A DNA stretch of 9,617 nucleotides. Source: Bacillota bacterium (lineage in GTDB: Bacteria > Bacillota > Clostridia > Christensenellales > CAG-138). The DNA lies in the NCBI GenBank assembly GCA_023409435.1, contig JAEYHP010000052.1, positions 1-9,617 on the forward strand, read 5' to 3'. The notes under the pieces are model-generated. The model worked only from the letters and a program-made list of their open reading frames with translations. It was not told the origin of the DNA and ran no database searches. Below are positions 6,843 to 9,617 of this stretch, piece after piece (the stretch's first letter is position 1; the number at the start of each line of letters is the position of its first letter). A program made the position numbers and the translations under genes.

Positions 6843-8174
6843 TCAACCGTTCAGTTGCTTCCACAGCTTGGCGGTCAGTTCCAGCGTCTTGGCGTTTACG
6901 GCCTCCTCGTCGCAGCAGAGCAATTCGCGGTCCTTCATCAGCACGCGGCCGTTTGCCACCGTGTGGATGCACTGCTTGCCGCACATGCCGAACATGATGT
7001 GCCCATCCGCGTTGAAAGAACCAAACGGCGTGTAGGTCTTGTAATCAAACACCGCAACGTCCGCCGCGGCGCCGGGTTCGAGCACGCCGAGGGGGACTTT
7101 AAACTCACGCGCGCCGATCTTGCGGTTGCCGTCAAAGAGCATACTTGTCACTTCCACCCAGCCCACGTTGGGCAGGCAGGCGTTGTGCTTCTGGATGCAG
7201 TTGGCCACTTTCAGGCTTTCGATCATGTCGTTGGTGTAGGCGTCGGTACCGAGACCCAGCAGGATGCCTTTCGCGTACATCTGTAATACGGGCGAGCAGC
7301 CGACGGCGTTAGACATATTGCTTTCGGGGTTGTTGACCACCATGGTGTCCGTGGCCTTCACCAGATCCATTTCCGCGGGGCTCATGTGAATGCAATGCCC
7401 GGCAATCGTCTTTTCGCCCAAGATGCCCATATCGTGCAGGCGGTGTACGGTGCGCTTGCCGTAGTGTTGCAGGCTGTCGTATACGTCGTTCATGCCTTCC
7501 GCCACATGGATATGGAAGCCCGCGCCGGCGGGTTTTTCCGCCACGCACTTTTCCAGCGTTTTATCGGAAAGCGTGAACGCCGCGTGCAGGCCGAACATGC
7601 CCTTGACCATATCGGTGGCGTCCTTTTGCGCGTAACGGATGAAATCCACGTTTTCCTTGATGGCGGCGGCGCATTTTTCCGCACCGTCACGGTCGGAAAC
7701 CTCATAGCACAGGCAGGTGCGCATGCCCAGTTCTTTTGCGACCTCTGCGATGGCAAACAGGCTACCTTCAATTTCCCCGTAGCTTGCGTGGTGGTCGTAC
7801 AGCGTGGTCACGCCGTTTTTGATGCTGTCGATATAGGTCTGGTAGGCACTGTACCGCGTGCCTTCCACATCGAGATGACGGTCGATGTTCCACCACATGC
7901 CATCGAGTATTTCATAAAAATTCGTGGGGTTGTGGCCGTTTATGGAAAGACCGCGCGCGAACGCGCTGTAAATATGACTGTGCGCGTTGATGAGGCCGGG
8001 CATGATAACGCCGCCGCGCGCGTCCAAAAACTCCGCTTCCGGGTACTGTTGTTTTAAGGCCGCGGTTTCGCCCACCGCCTTAATCAGGCGTCCGTCGCAC
8101 AGGACAGCGCCGTTTTCAAAATAGGTACCATTTTGGTCCCTTGTTAAAAGCTTTCCGTTGCCGATCAATAGCAT
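6843..8174 (-). CDS. ssnA: SsnA: putative aminohydrolase linked to selenium/purine metabolism
   Basis: This 443-residue cytoplasmic amidohydrolase-superfamily enzyme (E. coli SsnA is nearly the same length) is of the chlorohydrolase/deaminase type. It has an N-terminal beta-sandwich part, then a metal-dependent barrel. The HSH metal motif is at 65-67 (NAHSHIYSAF). HIHVAE (221-226) supplies a metal histidine at 223 and the catalytic glutamate at 226, His260 lies in GHCIH, and the metal aspartate is Asp311 in LGTDAYTND. All expected ligands are present. The ATG at 8174 is chosen because AAGGAGGA lies seven bases upstream and the protein then begins MLLIGNGKLL as in the family. An upstream in-frame ATG at 8240 has no such site. 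Together with YgfK it marks purine/urate-degradation clusters; proposed roles are deamination or ring opening of an intermediate. The leader (8175-8399) suggests control by attenuation. Confidence 0.95.
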   Translation of the reverse strand: MLLIGNGKLLTRDQNGTYFENGAVLCDGRLIKAVGETAALKQQYPEAEFLDARGGVIMPGLINAHSHIYSAFARGLSINGHNPTNFYEILDGMWWNIDRHLDVEGTRYSAYQTYIDSIKNGVTTLYDHHASYGEIEGSLFAIAEVAKELGMRTCLCYEVSDRDGAEKCAAAIKENVDFIRYAQKDATDMVKGMFGLHAAFTLSDKTLEKCVAEKPAGAGFHIHVAEGMNDVYDSLQHYGKRTVHRLHDMGILGEKTIAGHCIHMSPAEMDLVKATDTMVVNNPESNMSNAVGCSPVLQMYAKGILLGLGTDAYTNDMIESLKVANCIQKHNACLPNVGWVEVTSMLFDGNRKIGAREFKVPLGVLEPGAAADVAVFDYKTYTPFGSFNADGHIMFGMCGKQCIHTVANGRVLMKDRELLCCDEEAVNAKTLELTAKLWKQLNG

Positions 8175-8261
8175 GGCTGTTCCTCCTTTTGTTTTGCATG
8201 TGCGAAATGAAATGAAATTATTCGCCAAAGCCGGATACAATGAAGTATTTGCCCGGGAAAG

Positions 8262-8299
8262 AAAAAAGAGCGCCGCCCCGTTTTAAGAGGAGAACACTC
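8262..8299 (-). terminator. Intrinsic terminator inside the ssnA leader (attenuator)
   Basis: On the minus strand GAGTGT (8299-8294) pairs with GCGCTC (8273-8268), partly through G-U pairs, and inside it CTCC (8292-8289) pairs with GGGG (8279-8276). Six T follow directly (8267-8262). It lies about 87 bases upstream of the ssnA ATG and has no upstream gene to terminate, so it would abort ssnA transcription. Its 5' arm shares bases 8295-8299 with the preceding hairpin, so the two cannot form together. Confidence 0.6.
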
Positions 8300-8373
8300 A
8301 CCGCAAACCCGTTAAGGGATCAGCTTGAGTGATAGTCAAAGCCCGTGCGCGCGGCACTTCCTTTCAGCTATCA
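8295..8373 (-). ncRNA. Structured leader RNA upstream of ssnA, candidate riboswitch/antiterminator of unknown class
   Basis: In minus-strand RNA two hairpins abut with no linker. Hairpin 1 (8373-8330) has UGAUAG/CUAUCA as outer helix, AAAG/CUUU in the middle and GUGC/GCAC at the top with a CGCGC loop. Hairpin 2 (8331-8295) has CACUCA/UGAGUG outside, a 3x3 internal loop, then UGAUCCC/GGGUUUG (one U-U mismatch, two G-U pairs) with a UUAAC loop. The outer helices share two bases, so they would stack or compete. The 3' strand of hairpin 2 is also the 5' strand of the terminator at 8262-8299. This layout fits a switch in which stabilising hairpin 2 lets transcription continue into ssnA. I do not recognise a known riboswitch consensus. 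The folding was done by eye. Confidence 0.5.
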
Positions 8374-8405
8374 GTCAAATTTTTAATTGTGGTTGCTTTT
8401 GTGGT

Positions 8406-8435
8406 ATTATATCATGCGTAAAGCCGCTTTCGCAA
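8406..8435 (-). promoter_or_regulatory. Extended -10 promoter of ssnA (and ygfK)
   Basis: On the minus strand TATAAT (8411-8406) is preceded by TGA, giving an extended -10 TGnTATAAT. TTGCGA (8435-8430, 4 of 6 consensus bases) lies 18 bases upstream as a -35. Transcription would start near 8399, about 225 bases before the ssnA ATG, which produces the structured leader. I see no equally good promoter directly upstream of ygfK, so ygfK probably depends at least partly on this one. Confidence 0.7.
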
Positions 8436-8437
8436 GG

Positions 8438-8454
8438 GGATTCCCGTCGAATCC
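8438..8454. promoter_or_regulatory. Inverted repeat between the divergent ssnA and acetyltransferase genes
   Basis: GGATTC (8438-8443) and GAATCC (8449-8454) form a perfect 6-base dyad with a 5-base centre, immediately upstream of the ssnA -35 box and within the probable 5' untranslated region of the plus-strand gene. It could be an operator or a small mRNA hairpin. The plus-strand promoter itself is unclear: TATTAT at 8405-8410 or TATCAT at 8410-8415, with poor -35 matches. Confidence 0.35.
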
Positions 8455-8481
8455 ATAAAAAGTTTTAGGGAGAACAAAAAA

Positions 8482-8934
8482 ATGTTTGCTTCACAGTGGC
8501 GCATGGAGAGGGATCCCGTAGCCCTTGCAATCCGCCGCACTGTATTCATTAAGGAACTCGGCCTTTTGGAGGACGAGGTGTTAGACGCTATGGACGATTG
8601 CGCAGCGCAGCTGGTGGTCGAACTGGATGGGGTACCTGTGGCCACGGCCCGGCTTTCTCCCGAAGGCGTGGATGCGCGGCTATCGTTCGTTGCAGTGCTG
8701 CCCGCGTACCGGGGGCAGGGGTTTGGCGACCTCTCTGTGCGGCAGGCGCTGTATAAAGCGCAGAACATGCAGTTTTCGCGCGTGTTCGCGGACGTACTGG
8801 AGCGGTACGCGGCGTATTATCAGGCGTTCGGGTTTCGGGAACTGGGAGCGGCGGAGGCAGGTATCATTAAAATGGTAGTCGAAACGAACGGCGTGCTCTG
8901 GCATCCTCGCTGCAAAGAAGATGTTATAAAATAA
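8482..8934 (+). CDS. GNAT-family N-acetyltransferase
   Basis: This is a 150-residue cytoplasmic acetyl-CoA-dependent acyltransferase with a single GNAT domain. The N-terminal RRTVFIKELG segment (18-27) followed by acidic residues resembles the ElaA/YjcF branch. The central strand VAVLPAYRGQGFG (70-82) holds the acetyl-CoA pyrophosphate loop RGQGFG (77-82). The AAYYQAFGFRELG segment is the usual C-terminal GNAT motif with its conserved Tyr and GF. The start has AGGGAGA eight bases upstream. The gene is divergent from ssnA and may be read through into the methyltransferase gene 91 bases downstream, as no T-tailed terminator separates them. The acceptor substrate (amine, peptide, antibiotic or metabolite) cannot be deduced. 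Confidence 0.9.
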   Translation: MFASQWRMERDPVALAIRRTVFIKELGLLEDEVLDAMDDCAAQLVVELDGVPVATARLSPEGVDARLSFVAVLPAYRGQGFGDLSVRQALYKAQNMQFSRVFADVLERYAAYYQAFGFRELGAAEAGIIKMVVETNGVLWHPRCKEDVIK

Positions 8935-8945
8935 TAGATTGGGTT

Positions 8946-9000
8946 CTTAGGGACGTTACGCCCCTAAGCGGGTGCTTGAGGGCAGAGCCCTCAACGTAAC
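8946..9000 (+). repeat. Nested inverted repeats between the acetyltransferase and methyltransferase genes
   Basis: TTGAGGGC (8976-8983) pairs perfectly with GCCCTCAA (8987-8994) around AGA. Directly outside, CGTAAC (8995-9000) pairs with GTTACG (8955-8960), extending the helix across a 15-base left-side bulge. Separately, CTTAGGG (8946-8952) pairs with CCCTAAG (8962-8968), using part of the same region. No T-run follows. Two alternative folds built into one 55-base block suggest a small mobile or dispersed palindromic element rather than a terminator. Confidence 0.5.
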
Positions 9001-9025
9001 TTAAATCTTAGGAAAAGGAGTTCCT

Positions 9026-9617
9026 ATGCAGCTGCCTCCGGCATTTGAAACCCGCATGCAAACACTTTTGGGCGAAGACTATCCCGCCTACCGCGCCGCT
9101 TTGGAAGAACCGCCCAGGCGCGGTTTGCGCGTGAACACGCTCAAAATCGGCGTAGAGGAATTTTTAAAGAAAGCGGAGCTTTCGCTCACACCCACGGGCC
9201 TCATACCGGAGGGCTTAATGCTTACGGAGGAGCAGCCCCGCATCGGCGCGCATCCGCTGCACCGCGCAGGGCTTTTCTATATGCAGGAGCCTTCCGCCAT
9301 GCGGGCGGCGGCGGTGCTTGCGCCAACGCCCGGCATGCGGGTGCTTGATCTTTGCGCAGCGCCCGGCGGCAAGGCAGGGCAGCTTGCGGCGTATTTACAG
9401 GGAAAGGGTATACTCGTTGCCAACGAGGTCGTGCCCAACCGCGCGGCGGTGCTCGCGGGGACGCTGGAGCGGCTGGGGGTAAGGAACGCGCTGGTCACAA
9501 GCATGCAGGTAGAGCCCCTGTGCAATGTATTAAAAGGATATTTTGACGCGGTGCTCGTCGACGCCCCATGCAGCGGGGAGGGCATGTTCCGCAAGGAGCC
9601 GCAGGCGATATTGGATT
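9026..9617 (+). CDS. rsmF: RsmF/RsmB-family (NOL1/NOP2/Sun) rRNA cytosine-C5 methyltransferase, 3' end cut by window edge
   Basis: This is a SAM-dependent m5C methyltransferase acting on 16S rRNA. The first 197 residues are visible and the frame is open at the right edge; full-length relatives are about 450. The N-terminal RGLRVNTLK segment (about 32-41) is the family's RNA-side entry motif. The SAM-binding loop is LDLCAAPGGK (107-116), here followed by AGQLA where STQLA is more common. Motif IV, DAPCSGEGMFRK (from 179), contains Cys182 of the conserved Pro-Cys pair. The second, nucleophilic Thr-Cys motif lies beyond the window. The ATG at 9026 has AAAAGGAG five bases upstream. The N-terminus resembles clostridial RsmF more than RsmB, which has an extra NusB-like domain; the exact target cytosine is an inference. 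Confidence 0.9.
   Translation, partial: MQLPPAFETRMQTLLGEDYPAYRAALEEPPRRGLRVNTLKIGVEEFLKKAELSLTPTGLIPEGLMLTEEQPRIGAHPLHRAGLFYMQEPSAMRAAAVLAPTPGMRVLDLCAAPGGKAGQLAAYLQGKGILVANEVVPNRAAVLAGTLERLGVRNALVTSMQVEPLCNVLKGYFDAVLVDAPCSGEGMFRKEPQAILD

Noticed and set aside
8175..8240. Upstream ATG (8240) giving SsnA 22 extra residues
   Set aside because: The ATG at 8174 has a strong AAGGAGGA site and matches the family N-terminus; the extension lacks a site and is composed of leader sequence.
8281..8400. Plus-strand resemblance to a c-di-GMP-I riboswitch (GCAAACC and CAAAGCC segments)
   Set aside because: The spacing, GNRA tetraloop and receptor helices of that class are absent, and the promoter and terminator logic points to the minus strand.
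8175..8480. Sigma-54 (GG-N10-GC) promoter for ssnA
   Set aside because: I looked because some related clusters encode sigma-54 activators, but no GG/GC pair with the right spacing and flanks was found on either strand.
1..9617. CRISPR array, tRNA, rRNA or transposase gene
   Set aside because: No regularly spaced repeat array, no tRNA-like cloverleaf with a T-arm, no rRNA stretch and no transposase or integrase motif was seen on either strand.

Overview
The window looks like chromosomal DNA from a strictly anaerobic, moderately GC-rich member of the Bacillota, most likely a gut-type Clostridia. The grounds are the protein families (a YgfK/SsnA pair, Fe-S proteins with many cysteines, an OpuC-type quaternary-amine ABC transporter), strong AGGAGG-type ribosome binding sites, and intergenic hairpins. 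This is inferred from content. No taxonomic marker such as an rRNA gene is present.

Layout. Bases 1-3140 (minus strand) hold a tightly packed operon read right to left: a ProW/OpuCB-type permease, an OpuCC-type binding protein, an Fe-S protein with two ferredoxin clusters plus extra cysteine motifs, and an OpuCA-type ATPase cut by the left edge. It has its own perfect-consensus promoter at 3201-3229. Bases 3141-3469 hold this promoter, a possible operator, the intrinsic terminator of the upstream unit, and two further hairpins. Bases 3470-8174 (minus strand) hold ssnA followed by ygfK, separated by a 379-base gap filled with hairpins and direct repeats. The pair is preceded by a roughly 225-base leader (8175-8399) with an extended -10 promoter, two abutting hairpins and an internal terminator. 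Bases 8482-9617 (plus strand) hold a GNAT acetyltransferase and the 5' part of an RsmF-type rRNA cytosine methyltransferase, with a nested inverted repeat between them.

How the genes may work together. ssnA and ygfK are recurrent partners in clusters tied to selenium-dependent molybdenum hydroxylases and anaerobic purine/urate breakdown. SsnA is an amidohydrolase-fold enzyme. YgfK is a multi-cofactor reductase built from a dihydroorotate/dihydropyrimidine-dehydrogenase-like barrel, a GltD-like FAD/NAD(P)H module and ferredoxin clusters. The other cluster members (xdh, ygeW, ygeX, ygeY, hyuA, selD) are not in view. The adjacent transporter would import a small cationic or zwitterionic solute, and the Fe-S protein inside its operon suggests that uptake is linked to a reductive anaerobic pathway.

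The most interesting signal is the ssnA leader. The second hairpin and a U6-tailed terminator compete for the same bases, as in a transcription-attenuation switch. I do not recognise its aptamer or antiterminator class.
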